Shown in pieces: positions 1 to 9,367 of a DNA stretch of 64,000 bases (within the stretch, counting starts at the first letter, position 1; each line of letters begins with the position of its first letter). Position numbers and translations under genes: made by a program. The notes beneath the pieces are model-generated. The model was not told the origin of the DNA. It did not search any database and was given only the letters and a program-made list of their open reading frames with translations. Source of the stretch: Pseudomonas marginalis (lineage in GTDB: Bacteria; Pseudomonadota; Gammaproteobacteria; Pseudomonadales; Pseudomonadaceae); NCBI RefSeq assembly GCF_900105325.1, contig NZ_FNSU01000003.1:1054001-1118000 (forward strand). The letters are read 5' to 3'.

Positions 1-730
1 TCACCTCGCCATTGAGCATGCTGTTTTCAATGATGTGCCGCACCAGCGCGGCGTATTCGGCAGGCTTGCCCAGGCGCGGCGGAAACGGCACGCCGGCGGC
101 CAGTGAGTCGCGTACTTCCGGGGTCATGCCGGCCATCATCGGGGTTTCGAAAATGCCCGGGGCGATGGTCATCACGCGAATGCCGAAGCGCGCAAGCTCC
201 CGTGCGGCGGGCAAGGTCAGGCTGGCTATCGCGCCTTTGGACGCCGCGTACGCGGCCTGCCCGATCTGCCCGTCGAACGCAGCCACCGACGCGGTATTGA
301 TGATCACCCCGCGCTCGCCGTCGGCGTTCGCTTCCGTTTCGGCGATGGCCGCTGCCGCCAGGCGCAGCAGGTTAAAGCTGCCGATCAGGTTGACGTTGAT
401 CACCTGGGCAAAGCTGGCCAGCCCGTGGGGGCCAGTCTTGCCGAGGATCTTTTCACCGCGCACCACCCCCGCGCAGTTGACCAAGCCGTGCAAACCGCCA
501 AACGCCGCGACCGTTGCCTGCACGGCGGCTTCGGCTGCGGCCTCCTGGCTGATATCCGCCACGGCGCTGCGGGCGTTGTCGCCGAGCTGCCTGGCCTTGG
601 CCGCCACGGCGTCGGCATTCAAATCCACCAGCATGACCTTGGCGCCGGCCGCGACCAGCATATCTGCGGTGGCCGCACCGAGGCCGGAAGCGCCGCCGCT
701 GACCAGAAAAACCTTGTTCTCAATCTGCAT
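1..730 (-). CDS. SDR-family dehydrogenase, probably 3-hydroxyacyl-CoA dehydrogenase type (3' end outside window)
   Basis: Partial gene; 243 codons are visible, starting MQIENKVFLVSGGASG and running off the left edge. It is a classical short-chain dehydrogenase. The N-terminal GGASGLG motif binds the dinucleotide, NCAG marks the structural Asn loop, and NTASVAA with AAYAASK supplies the catalytic Ser, Tyr and Lys. The overall pattern resembles the HSD17B10-like 3-hydroxyacyl-CoA dehydrogenases of fatty-acid and branched-chain catabolism, which are about 255 residues long, so only some ten residues should be missing. The substrate is inferred from resemblance only. The start is the ATG at 728-730, the first residue of the usual SDR fold. 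Confidence 0.85.
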   Translation of the reverse strand, partial: MQIENKVFLVSGGASGLGAATADMLVAAGAKVMLVDLNADAVAAKARQLGDNARSAVADISQEAAAEAAVQATVAAFGGLHGLVNCAGVVRGEKILGKTGPHGLASFAQVINVNLIGSFNLLRLAAAAIAETEANADGERGVIINTASVAAFDGQIGQAAYAASKGAIASLTLPAARELARFGIRVMTIAPGIFETPMMAGMTPEVRDSLAAGVPFPPRLGKPAEYAALVRHIIENSMLNGEV

Positions 731-930
731 TATTGTTTCCTTGAACGGTCGAGATCGTCGAAATAGTCGCTCTGCAACGCCACGGCAGCAATGGTCAAAG
801 CCTTCAACATGGCTGACTGGTTTGGCCAATCATCGACCGCGCTGATCGTCCGGTCAGCCCAAGCGATTGGACGTGCGTCGTGCAAGCTCCTAACCTGAGG
901 GCCTGCGCCACCGAAGAAGTCCTCCCCGCG

Positions 931-1824
931 ATGATCGTACGTCCCAAACCGAACCTGCTGGGCATCCTGTTTTCCCTCAAGGGCTCGATTGCCAAGCGCA
1001 TCGCCCTGCGCAGCCTGCTGGTCACGCTGCTGGCGTCGGTGATCGTGCTGGTGGAAACCCTGCACCCGGCCTATTTCTCCAAGGTCAACGCCACGCCCTT
1101 CACATTGCTCGGGCTGTCGCTGTCGATCTTCATGAGTTTTCGCAATAACGCCTGCTATGACCGCTGGTGGGAAGGCCGCAAGCAACTGGGGCAGATGATC
1201 ATCGAGGTGCGCTCGCTGATTCGCGAGACCCAGTTGCTTACTGACCCGGCGGAGCGTGGGCGCCTGCTGCGGGGCCTGGGCGGCTTCGCCCACGGGCTGG
1301 TCGCGCGCTTGCGCCACGAAGACGAAGCCCGGGCGATCCAGCCCTGGGCCAGTGTGGAAGCGAGTCATCCCAACCTGCCTGACCGGGTGCTGCAACAGAT
1401 TGGCGCGGGATTTTCCGCCCTGGCCGAGCAAGGCGCCCTCAGCGAATGGCGTTACACCCAGTTGGAAACCCGTCTGGTCAGCCTCAGCCAGGTACAGGCC
1501 GCGTGCGAGCGAATCAAAAGCACGCCGCTGCCCTTCCCCTACACCTTGCTGCTGCACCGCACCATTTACCTGTTCTGCATCCTCTTGCCGTTCGCCATGG
1601 CCGACCCCCTGGGCTGGCTGACGCCGGTGTTTACCGCCATTGTCAGCTACACCTTCTTCGGCCTCGATGAGATCGGCGACGACCTGGAAGACCCTTTCGG
1701 CTTTGACGAAAACGACCTGCCCTGCAATGCGATCCTGCGCACCCTGGAGCGTGAGCTGCTCGCCGCCCTCGGCGAAACCGACCTGCCACCGGCCCTGGAG
1801 CCAGTGGAATACGTGCTGACCTGA
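931..1824 (+). CDS. Bestrophin-like (YneE/UPF0187) membrane channel
   Basis: About 297 residues of the bacterial bestrophin family, inner-membrane ion channels with a conserved N-terminal half. The sequence shows an early hydrophobic segment (LLVTLLASVIVLVE), the family signature around SFRNNACYDRWWEGRKQ at about residues 70-85, and a later membrane pair (YLFCILLPFAMADP, then a Trp/Leu-rich stretch). An acidic C-terminal region follows (DEIGDDLEDPFGFDENDLP), also characteristic. The ATG at 931 is preferred over an upstream ATG at 880 because family members begin with MIVRPKPN-like sequence. The ion conducted cannot be read from the sequence. It appears to be a single-gene unit. Confidence 0.88.
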   Translation: MIVRPKPNLLGILFSLKGSIAKRIALRSLLVTLLASVIVLVETLHPAYFSKVNATPFTLLGLSLSIFMSFRNNACYDRWWEGRKQLGQMIIEVRSLIRETQLLTDPAERGRLLRGLGGFAHGLVARLRHEDEARAIQPWASVEASHPNLPDRVLQQIGAGFSALAEQGALSEWRYTQLETRLVSLSQVQAACERIKSTPLPFPYTLLLHRTIYLFCILLPFAMADPLGWLTPVFTAIVSYTFFGLDEIGDDLEDPFGFDENDLPCNAILRTLERELLAALGETDLPPALEPVEYVLT

Positions 1825-1895
1825 CGCGGGTTTGACACCTGCCGTGGTCTGGCCGAAGCTTGCGGCTTTGCTTCTTCAGCTTTTCGGACGCCTGC

Positions 1896-2954
1896 ATGTC
1901 AAAGTCACGCCGTTACGCCATCGTCGGCCTGTGCGCCCTGTTGTTGATTGTGCTGATCACCTGGTATTTCTCCCGCACCGCCCAGGTGGCCGTGCCTCCT
2001 GCCATTGCCCACGGTTACTCAAAAGCCTTGAAACAGGCGCATAACGGCGAGCCGGGCGCCGCGCGCGTGCTGTATCAGCAACTGGGCCGGCCGGACCTGT
2101 CACCCGAACGCCGCGCCGCGCTGCATGCCGAATTGCCCAACTACCCCAGCCCCCAGGCCTTGAAGCTCGCCGATAAAGACCTCACCAGCGACTCAGCGTT
2201 GGTGCGCGAAGCGGCCATCCACAGCATTGTCGGCCTGGTGCCCAGCGGCCAGCGCACCCTTCTGCTGGGCCCGGTGCTCGATGATCCCGAACAAAGCGTA
2301 CGCTTTGCCGCCGCCAATGCCCTGCTCGGCCTGTCGCCCGACACCTTGGGCCTGTACTTCGGGCCATTGCAGCAGGTATTGGACGAGTTCGTGAAAAAGC
2401 TCAAGGCCCAGCCGGAAACGGCCGAAGGCTGGATTCAACTGGCGCGCCTGTACATCCACAGCGCCCTGCTGCCGGAAGCACAAAACGCGCTGGAACAGGC
2501 CATGCGCTTGCAGCCGGACAACCTGCAAGCGGTGGTCGCGCAGATCGAGTTGCTGGATAAACAGGGCAAGACCGATGAGTCCCGCCAATTGCTGGCCCGG
2601 CAATTGGCGGCGCACCCTGAGTCGGCCTACCTGCAACATGCCCTGGGTATGTGGCTGCTGCACCATGGCGAGCGCCCCTATGCGTTGCTCGGCCTGTCCA
2701 AGGCCGTGGAGCTGGAGCCGGACAATCAGGATTACCGCTACGACCTCGCTACCACCCTGCATGCCCAGCAGGAATTGGAAGCGGCCCAGCGCCAGTTGGA
2801 GGAAATCGTCCAGCGCCACCCGGCCAATCGCAAGGCGCGGGTGCTGCTGGTCAATTATTGGAAAGAAAGCGGCCAATTGCAGAATGTGCAGGTGCTGCTC
2901 GCCCAGCTGGAACAGCAAAACCCTGACGATCCGGCACTGCAGCAAGGCCTGTAG
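1896..2954 (+). CDS. Membrane-anchored TPR protein
   Basis: About 352 residues. After a short basic start (MSKSRRYA) comes one transmembrane segment (IVGLCALLLIVLITWYF), which suggests a periplasmic or membrane-anchored protein. The middle, about residues 60-160, holds HEAT-like helices (LVREAAIHSIVGLV). From about residue 170 to the end are at least four tetratricopeptide repeats, for example AEGWIQLARLYIHSALLPEA and the unit ending ALEQAMRLQPDN. The C-terminal part resembles TPR modules of cytochrome c biogenesis protein CcmI, but no haem-lyase partners are nearby, so the partner is unknown. A TTG at 1860 is an alternative start; 1896 puts the membrane anchor close to the N terminus. Confidence 0.75.
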   Translation: MSKSRRYAIVGLCALLLIVLITWYFSRTAQVAVPPAIAHGYSKALKQAHNGEPGAARVLYQQLGRPDLSPERRAALHAELPNYPSPQALKLADKDLTSDSALVREAAIHSIVGLVPSGQRTLLLGPVLDDPEQSVRFAAANALLGLSPDTLGLYFGPLQQVLDEFVKKLKAQPETAEGWIQLARLYIHSALLPEAQNALEQAMRLQPDNLQAVVAQIELLDKQGKTDESRQLLARQLAAHPESAYLQHALGMWLLHHGERPYALLGLSKAVELEPDNQDYRYDLATTLHAQQELEAAQRQLEEIVQRHPANRKARVLLVNYWKESGQLQNVQVLLAQLEQQNPDDPALQQGL

Positions 2955-3065
2955 GCACAATAATCGCGCATCAGTTTGAACCGCCACAAAGCGCTACGGT
3001 CAAGAGAACATGGCGCGTCCACCTGGATGCGCATCCTCTACTCGTATGTGACCTGAGGGCACTTC

Positions 3066-4568
3066 TTGTCTACATCCAAAGCGTTGTTAACCGAAAAAGC
3101 AGCCATCGGCATCGAAGGTCTCGACGACATTCTTGCCGGAGGGCTATCGCGCAGCCACCTGTTCCTGCTGGAAGGTGAACCTGGCACCGGTAAAACCACG
3201 GTCGCCCTGCACTTCCTGCAGGCCGGGGCGAAAGCGGGTGAGCGAACGCTCTACATCACACTGTCCGAAACCGAGCGTGAGTTGCGCCAGGGCGCCGAGT
3301 CCCACGGTTGGGACCTGGACGACAATATTTATATCTTCGAACTGACCCCGCCGGAGAGCCTGCTGGATGCCGAGCATCAGCAGAGCCTGCTGTACTCTTC
3401 GGACCTGGAGCTGGGCGAAGCAACCCGGCAGATCTTCGAAGTGGTGGAGCGGGTCAAGCCGACCCGAGTGGTCATCGACAGCCTCTCGGAAATCCGCCTG
3501 CTCGCGCAAAGCTCGCTGCGCTATCGCCGCCAGATCCTGGCGATCAAGCATTACTTCGTGCGCTACGACGCCACCGTGCTGCTGCTCGACGACCTGACTA
3601 CCGAATCACTCGACAAAACCGTGCACAGCGTGGCCCACGGGGTGATTCGCCTGGAAGAACTGACCCCCAACTACGGCGCCGAACGCCGTCGTGTGCGGGT
3701 GGTGAAATATCGCGGGCAGAAATATCGGGGTGGGTTTCACGACTTCACCATCATGCACGATGGCATTCACGTATTCCCGCGCCTGGTCGCCGCCGAGCAT
3801 CGTGGCGGTTACATACGCCAGACCTTGAGCAGCGGCATTCGTGAGCTGGATGCCCTGATGGGCGGCGGCGTCGAGACCGGCTCCAGCAGCCTGATTCTCG
3901 GCCCGGCCGGTACCGGCAAATCGCTGATCTCGATGATCTTCGCCGCAGCGGCGGTAGGCCGTGGCGAAAAGGCCGCGCTGTTTATCTTCGATGAAGAACT
4001 GGGCCTGCTGTTCGAGCGCATGAACAATATGGGCATCGACCTCGCCGCCCTGCAGGCCACCGGCAACCTGCTGATCGAACAGGTGGACGCCGCCGAGTTG
4101 TCCCCCGGCGAGTTTTCCCACCGCGTGCGTCGTTGCGTGGACGAGCGCGGGATCAAGACGGTGGTCATCGACAGTATCAATGGCTACCAGGCGGCAATGC
4201 CGGAAGAAAACGCGCTGATCCTGCATATGCATGAACTGCTGCTGTACCTCAACCGCCGTGGCGCGGCGACGTTCATGACCGTTGCGCAACATGGACTGGT
4301 CGGCGACATGCAGGCTCCTGTCGACATCACTTACCTGGCCGACACCGTGATTCTGCTGCGTTATTTCGAGGCGTTGGGCAAGGTGCGCCGCGCCATCTCG
4401 ATTATCAAGAAACGCACCGGCGCCCACGAGTCGACTATCCGTGAATACCGTATCAGCAGCCGCGGCATGACCGTCGGCGAACCGCTGGACAATTTCCAAG
4501 GGGTTTTGCGCGGCATCCCGACCTACATGGGCGCCGGTTCGCCTTTGCTCAAGGATGAGGGCGTGTGA
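3066..4568 (+). CDS. KaiC-like double RecA-fold ATPase
   Basis: 500 residues, close to the 519 of cyanobacterial KaiC, with two tandem RecA/KaiC domains. Walker A motifs are GEPGTGKT (residues 37-44) and GPAGTGKS (about 279-286). Acidic pairs following the strands (LSETE; FDEE) fit the catalytic glutamates. In the second domain the segment DITYLADT (420-427) lies where KaiC has its autophosphorylated Ser-Thr pair, which here would read Thr422-Tyr423. No KaiA or KaiB is in the window. The TTG start at 3066 is supported by the GAGGG about seven bases upstream. The next gene, a hybrid kinase, starts inside the stop codon, so the two are translationally coupled and probably act together. Confidence 0.88.
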   Translation: MSTSKALLTEKAAIGIEGLDDILAGGLSRSHLFLLEGEPGTGKTTVALHFLQAGAKAGERTLYITLSETERELRQGAESHGWDLDDNIYIFELTPPESLLDAEHQQSLLYSSDLELGEATRQIFEVVERVKPTRVVIDSLSEIRLLAQSSLRYRRQILAIKHYFVRYDATVLLLDDLTTESLDKTVHSVAHGVIRLEELTPNYGAERRRVRVVKYRGQKYRGGFHDFTIMHDGIHVFPRLVAAEHRGGYIRQTLSSGIRELDALMGGGVETGSSSLILGPAGTGKSLISMIFAAAAVGRGEKAALFIFDEELGLLFERMNNMGIDLAALQATGNLLIEQVDAAELSPGEFSHRVRRCVDERGIKTVVIDSINGYQAAMPEENALILHMHELLLYLNRRGAATFMTVAQHGLVGDMQAPVDITYLADTVILLRYFEALGKVRRAISIIKKRTGAHESTIREYRISSRGMTVGEPLDNFQGVLRGIPTYMGAGSPLLKDEGV

Positions 4569-6235
4569 CCACCATTTCACCTGTATCCGAACGCGCAATC
4601 GTCCTGGCGCCCATGGGCCGTGATGGTTCGTTGGCGCTGATGATGCTCAAGGAAGCCGGCTACACCGGCATGGTTGCCAGCAGCCTGCCCGCATTGTGCG
4701 AGGCCGTGGAGCAAGGCGCCGGGATGCTTATCATCGCAGCCGAAGCCCTGCGCGGCGCGGACCTGGAGCCCCTGCTGGAATACCTTCACCAGCAGCCCGC
4801 CTGGTCCGACCTGCCCATCGTGCTGATGACCCATCACGGCGGCAGCGAGCAGAACGGTTCATCCCACCTCAGCGGCCTGCTGGGCAACGTGACGTTCCTG
4901 GAGCGCCCCTTCCACCCCGTGACCTTGATCAGCCTGGTGAGCGCGGCCCTGCGTGGACGGCGTCGGCAATATGAAGCACGGGACAGGTTGATCGACCTGA
5001 GCGAGAGCGAACTGCGCCTGCAGCGCACCCTTGAGACCCTGGAGCAGCAAGTCGAGGAACGCACGGCGCAGTTGCGCAGCAATGAAGAAGCCTTGCGCCA
5101 ATCCCAGAAGATGGAAGCCGTCGGCCAGTTGACCGGCGGTATCGCCCATGACTTCAACAACATGCTCACCGGTATTATCGGCAGCCTGGAGCTGCTGCGA
5201 AGGCGTGTGTCCCGCGGCAAGCTGGACGATCTGGACAGCCTGATCGACCTCGGCGTGACCTCCGCCAACCGCGCCGCCGGCCTCACCCACCGCCTGCTGG
5301 CGTTCTCGCGGCGCCAATCGCTGGATTCCAAGCCGGTACAGATCAACCAACTGGTGACGTCCATGGGCGAGCTGCTGCAACGCAGCCTCAACGAAAGCAT
5401 CGCCTTGGACATGCGCCTGGACACTCAGTTGTGGACCGCCGAGGCCGACCCCAATCAACTGGAAAGTGCCCTGCTCAACCTGGCGCTCAACGCCCGGGAT
5501 GCCATGCCGAGTGGGGGCCGCCTGGTTGTCGAAACCTGCAACCGTCACCTCGACAGCGTCTTCACCGCCGCCTACGGCACGCTCAAGCCCGGCGACTACG
5601 TGGAACTGAGCGTCAGCGACACCGGCTGCGGTATTCCGGAAAGCCTCATGGGCCGGGTATTCGACCCCTTCTTTACCACCAAGCCCATTGGCCAGGGCAC
5701 CGGCCTGGGCTTGTCGATGATCTACGGTTTCGCGCGCCAGTCGCGCGGCCATGTAACCCTCCACAGCGAGGTAGGCAAAGGCACCACGGTGAGCCTGTTC
5801 CTGCCGCGTTTCGTCGGCGAAATCACCCCCGATGTGACCGTGGACCCTGCCCTGTTGCCGATCGCCAACAGCGGGGAAACCGTGCTGATCGTCGAGGACG
5901 ACCCGGCGGTGCGCGTGCTGGTCAGCCAGGTATTGAGTGAGCTGGGCTACGCCTTTGTCGAAGCGGGCGATGCCGATGGCGCACTGCCGATTATCGAATC
6001 CAGCCAGCGCATTGACCTGATGATCAGCGACGTCGGCTTGCCCGGCATGAATGGACGCCAACTGGCAGAGATAGGCCGGCAGGTTCGTCCGGACCTGAAG
6101 GTGCTGTTCATTACCGGATATGCCGAGCATGCGGCGGTGCGTGGGGGGTTCCTGGATCCGGGGATGCAGTTGATCACCAAGCCATTTACCTTTGATTTGT
6201 TGACGGCGAAGGTGCGGGAGATGATTCGGGCGTAA
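4565..6235 (+). CDS. Hybrid histidine kinase with N- and C-terminal receiver-like domains
   Basis: 556 residues, GTG start overlapping the stop of the KaiC-like gene (GTGA). The first 125 residues form a degenerate receiver-like fold (FLERPFHPVTLI holds the Lys-Pro-like end). A coiled coil (about 145-180) and a HisKA domain follow, with the phosphoacceptor in GIAHDFNN (His195). The HATPase_c domain shows LNARDAMP (N box) and DTGCGIP, GTGLGLS (G boxes). The C-terminal receiver has the phosphorylatable Asp in MISDVGLPG (Asp489) and a terminal ITKPF. No membrane segment is seen, so the kinase is cytosolic. Coupling to the upstream ATPase suggests that protein regulates it, but this is inference. 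Confidence 0.9.
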   Translation: MTTISPVSERAIVLAPMGRDGSLALMMLKEAGYTGMVASSLPALCEAVEQGAGMLIIAAEALRGADLEPLLEYLHQQPAWSDLPIVLMTHHGGSEQNGSSHLSGLLGNVTFLERPFHPVTLISLVSAALRGRRRQYEARDRLIDLSESELRLQRTLETLEQQVEERTAQLRSNEEALRQSQKMEAVGQLTGGIAHDFNNMLTGIIGSLELLRRRVSRGKLDDLDSLIDLGVTSANRAAGLTHRLLAFSRRQSLDSKPVQINQLVTSMGELLQRSLNESIALDMRLDTQLWTAEADPNQLESALLNLALNARDAMPSGGRLVVETCNRHLDSVFTAAYGTLKPGDYVELSVSDTGCGIPESLMGRVFDPFFTTKPIGQGTGLGLSMIYGFARQSRGHVTLHSEVGKGTTVSLFLPRFVGEITPDVTVDPALLPIANSGETVLIVEDDPAVRVLVSQVLSELGYAFVEAGDADGALPIIESSQRIDLMISDVGLPGMNGRQLAEIGRQVRPDLKVLFITGYAEHAAVRGGFLDPGMQLITKPFTFDLLTAKVREMIRA

Positions 6236-6260
6236 ATGGCCATTAGCCAAGCAGTGTCAT

Positions 6261-6281
6261 TCAGGCTCAGGAAGAGCCTGA
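6261..6281. terminator. Stem-loop between convergent signalling genes
   Basis: Perfect eight-base stem TCAGGCTC / GAGCCTGA around a five-base loop, in the 62-base gap between the hybrid kinase and the convergent response regulator. There is no clear T-run on either side, so a bidirectional transcription block is only a guess. Confidence 0.4.
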
Positions 6282-6297
6282 TGCACCACCTGGCCCT

Positions 6298-6675
6298 TCA
6301 GGCCAACAACCGCTGTATATGCTCCTGCAAGGTATCCAGGTCAAACGGCTTGGCCAGGATCGGCGCATTGCGCGTGATCGGGCTGTTGCAGTCGAGAATC
6401 TCCTGCGGGTAGCCGCTGATAAAGATCACTTTCAATTCCGGGCGCAACTTGAGCGCGGGCTCAGCGATCTGCACGCCGGAAATCCCACCGGGCAAACGGT
6501 AGTCGGTGACCATCAGGTCCAAGTGCGGCTTGGTGGCGAGGATTTCAAAGGCCTGCTCCCCGTTGATCGCCTTCAATACCCGATACCCCAGGCCGGCCAG
6601 GTACTCACCCAGCACAAACATAATGGATTCGTCGTCCTCGACGATCAGTACGACATCTTGTGCATCTTCACTCAT
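6298..6675 (-). CDS. Single-domain response regulator (CheY-like)
   Basis: 125 residues, essentially one receiver domain: acidic pocket in IVEDDES (residues 11-17), phosphoacceptor in LMVTDYRLPG (Asp58), then FISGYP and the conserved Lys in ILAKPFD. No output domain follows, so it acts by protein contact or as a phosphate relay or sink. It is the last gene of the leftward signalling operon, 78 bases after the receiver-kinase. The ATG at 6675 (MSEDAQ) is preferred over one at 6705 because it places the receiver fold at the N terminus. Confidence 0.85.
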   Translation of the reverse strand: MSEDAQDVVLIVEDDESIMFVLGEYLAGLGYRVLKAINGEQAFEILATKPHLDLMVTDYRLPGGISGVQIAEPALKLRPELKVIFISGYPQEILDCNSPITRNAPILAKPFDLDTLQEHIQRLLA

Positions 6676-6753
6676 GGGAAGCCTTTGTCCGGTCAATTGC
6701 TGCAATTACGACCATGGGGTCACGTAGAGGTTGCGTCGGGGTGACGATTGATT

Positions 6754-7947
6754 TCATGCCGACGGTTCAAGGGGCAGGCACACCCGGAACAAGGCGCCCT
6801 CGCCTATCTGGCTCTCGACCTCGATGGTGCCGCCATGGGCGGCTACGATCTGCTCGGAAATAAACAACCCAAGGCCCAGTCCCGCGGCAACCTGGCTGGC
6901 TGACACACGTTCGAACTGCTGGAAAATACGCTTCTGGTTCTCTTCGCTGATGCCGATCCCGTGGTCACGCACTTCTACCCTGGCTTCGCCATGCTCGGTA
7001 TACACGCGCACCTCCACCGGGCTCTTGGCCCCGTAGCGCAGGGCGTTGGTCAGCAGGTTGGTGACCACCTGTTCGATACGAAACTCATCCCAGTTGCCCA
7101 CCACCGGCCCCTCGGCCGCGAGGTGCATCGACGATTCGGCGGCAGCCACCTGCGGTGCGAAATTCTCCACCAGGTTGCTCACCAATTGCGCCAGGTCGAA
7201 GCGCCCCGGGCGTATCGACAGTTTGCCGGTGCGGATACGCGAGACGTCGAGCATGTCTTCGATCAGGCGGATCAGGCTCTGGATCTGGCGCTCATCGCGG
7301 TCGACCATGGCGTGCATCTTGTCCAGGGTGAACGCGGCGGCGTTATCCCGGGCCAGGTGCATCTTGCGCAGCTGGGTTTCGAGAATCAGGCCGTTAAGGG
7401 GCGTACGCACCTCGTGGGCGACGATCGACATGAAGTCGTCGCGCATGCGCACCGCCTGCTCCAGCTCGGCCTGGGTGGCCTGCAGGCGCGTGAGCAACAG
7501 CTCCTGCTCGCGGCGGCTGCGCTCCAGGGCTTCGACTTGCTGCTTCATCGCCTTGCTCTGGCGGTACAGGTCGACAAACACATTGACCTTGCTCTTGACC
7601 GCGTGGATATCCAGCGGCTTGTGCAGGAAGTCCACAGCGCCACTTTCATAGCCCTTGAACGCATAATTGAGTTCACGGCCGGCGGCGCTGACGAACACAA
7701 TCGGAATGTTTTTGGTTTTCTCGGTGCCGCGCATCAGCTCGGCCAGTTCGAACCCGTTCATGCCGGGCATCTGCACATCGAGAATCGCCATGGCGAACTC
7801 GTGCTCCAGCAACAGGGACAAGGCCTCATCGGCGCTCAAAGCCTTGAAGACCTGACGGTCCTCGCGCTTGATCAACGCTTCGAGGGCCAGCAGGTTTTCC
7901 GGCAGATCGTCGACGATCAGCAGTTTGGCCTGGACAGTACTTAACAT
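6754..7947 (-). CDS. Receiver-histidine kinase (REC-HisKA-HATPase)
   Basis: 397 residues. The N-terminal receiver has its acidic pair in LLIVDDLPEN and phosphoacceptor Asp57 in AILDVQMPGMNG. A coiled coil (about 130-170) leads into HisKA with His178 in SIVAHEVRTPLN. The HATPase_c domain shows NLLTNALRYG, RDHGIGI and GLGLGLFIS. The input receiver means that this kinase is itself controlled by phosphorylation, presumably from another kinase in the operon. Its start overlaps the end of cheB by seven bases, indicating co-translation. It has no membrane segment. Confidence 0.9.
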   Translation of the reverse strand: MLSTVQAKLLIVDDLPENLLALEALIKREDRQVFKALSADEALSLLLEHEFAMAILDVQMPGMNGFELAELMRGTEKTKNIPIVFVSAAGRELNYAFKGYESGAVDFLHKPLDIHAVKSKVNVFVDLYRQSKAMKQQVEALERSRREQELLLTRLQATQAELEQAVRMRDDFMSIVAHEVRTPLNGLILETQLRKMHLARDNAAAFTLDKMHAMVDRDERQIQSLIRLIEDMLDVSRIRTGKLSIRPGRFDLAQLVSNLVENFAPQVAAAESSMHLAAEGPVVGNWDEFRIEQVVTNLLTNALRYGAKSPVEVRVYTEHGEARVEVRDHGIGISEENQKRIFQQFERVSASQVAAGLGLGLFISEQIVAAHGGTIEVESQIGEGALFRVCLPLEPSA

Positions 7948-8540
7948 GGGGAGGATTCCAGGGAAGCCAGCAATGCGGCAATGCGGCTCAGGGTCAGAAT
8001 ATGGTCAGGGGTGTGCAGGGCCAGGGCCGCCCGCGGCATCACGGCAATCCGCGCTTCGCTGGGGTCCTGGACCACCGTGGTGCCGCCCGAATGCTTGACA
8101 TGGGCCAGCCCGTGGGCGCCGTCCTGGTTGGCCCCCGTCAACAAAATCGCCAGCAGGCCCTGGCCATAGGCATCGGCGGCGGAGGCAAACAGGTAGTCGA
8201 TCGCCGGCCGGGAATGGTGTACCCGCTCTTCCTGGCTGAGGGACAGGCTGCGGTCATGCTCGACCGAAAGGTGATAACCAGGCCCGGCGAAATACAACGT
8301 GCCCGCCTGGATCGCTTCCTTGTCCTGCCCTTCCCGTACCGGAATCGGCAGGCGTCGCGCAAAGACTTCCGCCAGTTGGCTGCGGCGCTCATCCGGCAGG
8401 TGCAATACGGCTATGATCGGCAGGCCGAAGGTGTCGGGCAGTTCGCTGAAAATACTCAGCAACGCCTCGACGCCGCCGGCGGAGGCGCCGACGACGATGG
8501 CTTCAATCCCGCGAATCGGGTTGGCGGCAACGTCGGTCAT
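7941..8540 (-). CDS. cheB: Stand-alone CheB-type methylesterase domain
   Basis: 199 residues containing only the CheB methylesterase domain; the regulatory receiver domain of classical CheB is absent. The catalytic triad is visible: Ser20 in GASAGG, His47 in VLHLPDE and Asp140 in TGANQDGAHG. The family hydrolyses glutamyl methyl esters or deamidates Gln. It overlaps cheR by four bases (ATGA) and the downstream receiver-kinase by seven, so all are one transcription unit. With no chemoreceptor, CheA or CheW nearby, its substrate is probably another operon product; see the findings. Confidence 0.9.
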   Translation of the reverse strand: MTDVAANPIRGIEAIVVGASAGGVEALLSIFSELPDTFGLPIIAVLHLPDERRSQLAEVFARRLPIPVREGQDKEAIQAGTLYFAGPGYHLSVEHDRSLSLSQEERVHHSRPAIDYLFASAADAYGQGLLAILLTGANQDGAHGLAHVKHSGGTTVVQDPSEARIAVMPRAALALHTPDHILTLSRIAALLASLESSPC

Positions 8541-9367
8541 GATTTGCGGTAGATCCGTTCCTGCTTGACCAAGGGTTCGAATTGCTTGCTGTAGGCGGAA
8601 AAGTCCAGGGTTTCCTTACTGCCCAGGACCAGGAAGCCGCGATGGCACAGCGACTCATGAAACAATCCAAACGCCCGATCCTGCAATTTTTTATTGAAAT
8701 AGATCAGCACGTTACGACATGAAATTAATTGAGTTTCTGAGAATACACTGTCGGTTGCCAGGCTATGGTCGGCGAAGGTCACATTCTCCCGCAACGATTT
8801 GTCGAAGATCGCGTAATCGTAAGCCGCCGTGTAGTAGTCGGCAAATGATCGCTGCCCCCCGGCCTGCTGATAATTGGCGGTGTAGGCCCGCACATTCTCC
8901 AGGGAGAAGATGCCTTGCTTGGCTTTATCCAGGGACGCGGGGTTGATGTCGGTGGCATAGATGATCGTGCGTTCCAGCAGCCCTTCCTCACGCAACAGGA
9001 TGGCCATGGAGTACACCTCCTCCCCCGTGCTGCAGCCGGCAATCCAGATCTTGATCGACGGGTAGGTCTTGAGCAGCGGCACCACTTCCTGACGGATCGC
9101 CAGGAAGTGCGACGGGTCGCGAAACATCTCGCTCACCGGGATCGTCAGGAACTGCAGCAACTGCATGAACGCCGCCGGGTCGTGCAGCACCCGCTCCTGC
9201 AGCGCTGAAATCGTGGCGCAGTCGAACTGGCGCAAGGCATGGGCCACGCGGCGTTTGACCGACGCGCCGGAGTAGTCGCGAAAGTCGTAGCTGTACTTGA
9301 GGTAAATCGCCTCGATCAACAGGCGCAGCTCAATATCGCTGCTCTTCTCCAAAAAACGTTGCTCCAC
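8537..9367 (-). CDS. cheR: CheR-type protein-glutamate methyltransferase
   Basis: 276 residues with a CheR N-terminal helical domain and the SAM-binding Rossmann domain: GCSTGEE (residues 111-117), ATDINPASL (Asp contacting adenosine) and ISCRNVLIYF near the C terminus. The family methylates glutamates in coiled-coil signalling helices using S-adenosylmethionine. It has no C-terminal TPR region. The start is a GTG placed directly after the stop codon of the big hybrid kinase, which indicates coupled translation. Its partner esterase follows with a four-base overlap. Confidence 0.9.
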   Translation of the reverse strand: MEQRFLEKSSDIELRLLIEAIYLKYSYDFRDYSGASVKRRVAHALRQFDCATISALQERVLHDPAAFMQLLQFLTIPVSEMFRDPSHFLAIRQEVVPLLKTYPSIKIWIAGCSTGEEVYSMAILLREEGLLERTIIYATDINPASLDKAKQGIFSLENVRAYTANYQQAGGQRSFADYYTAAYDYAIFDKSLRENVTFADHSLATDSVFSETQLISCRNVLIYFNKKLQDRAFGLFHESLCHRGFLVLGSKETLDFSAYSKQFEPLVKQERIYRKS

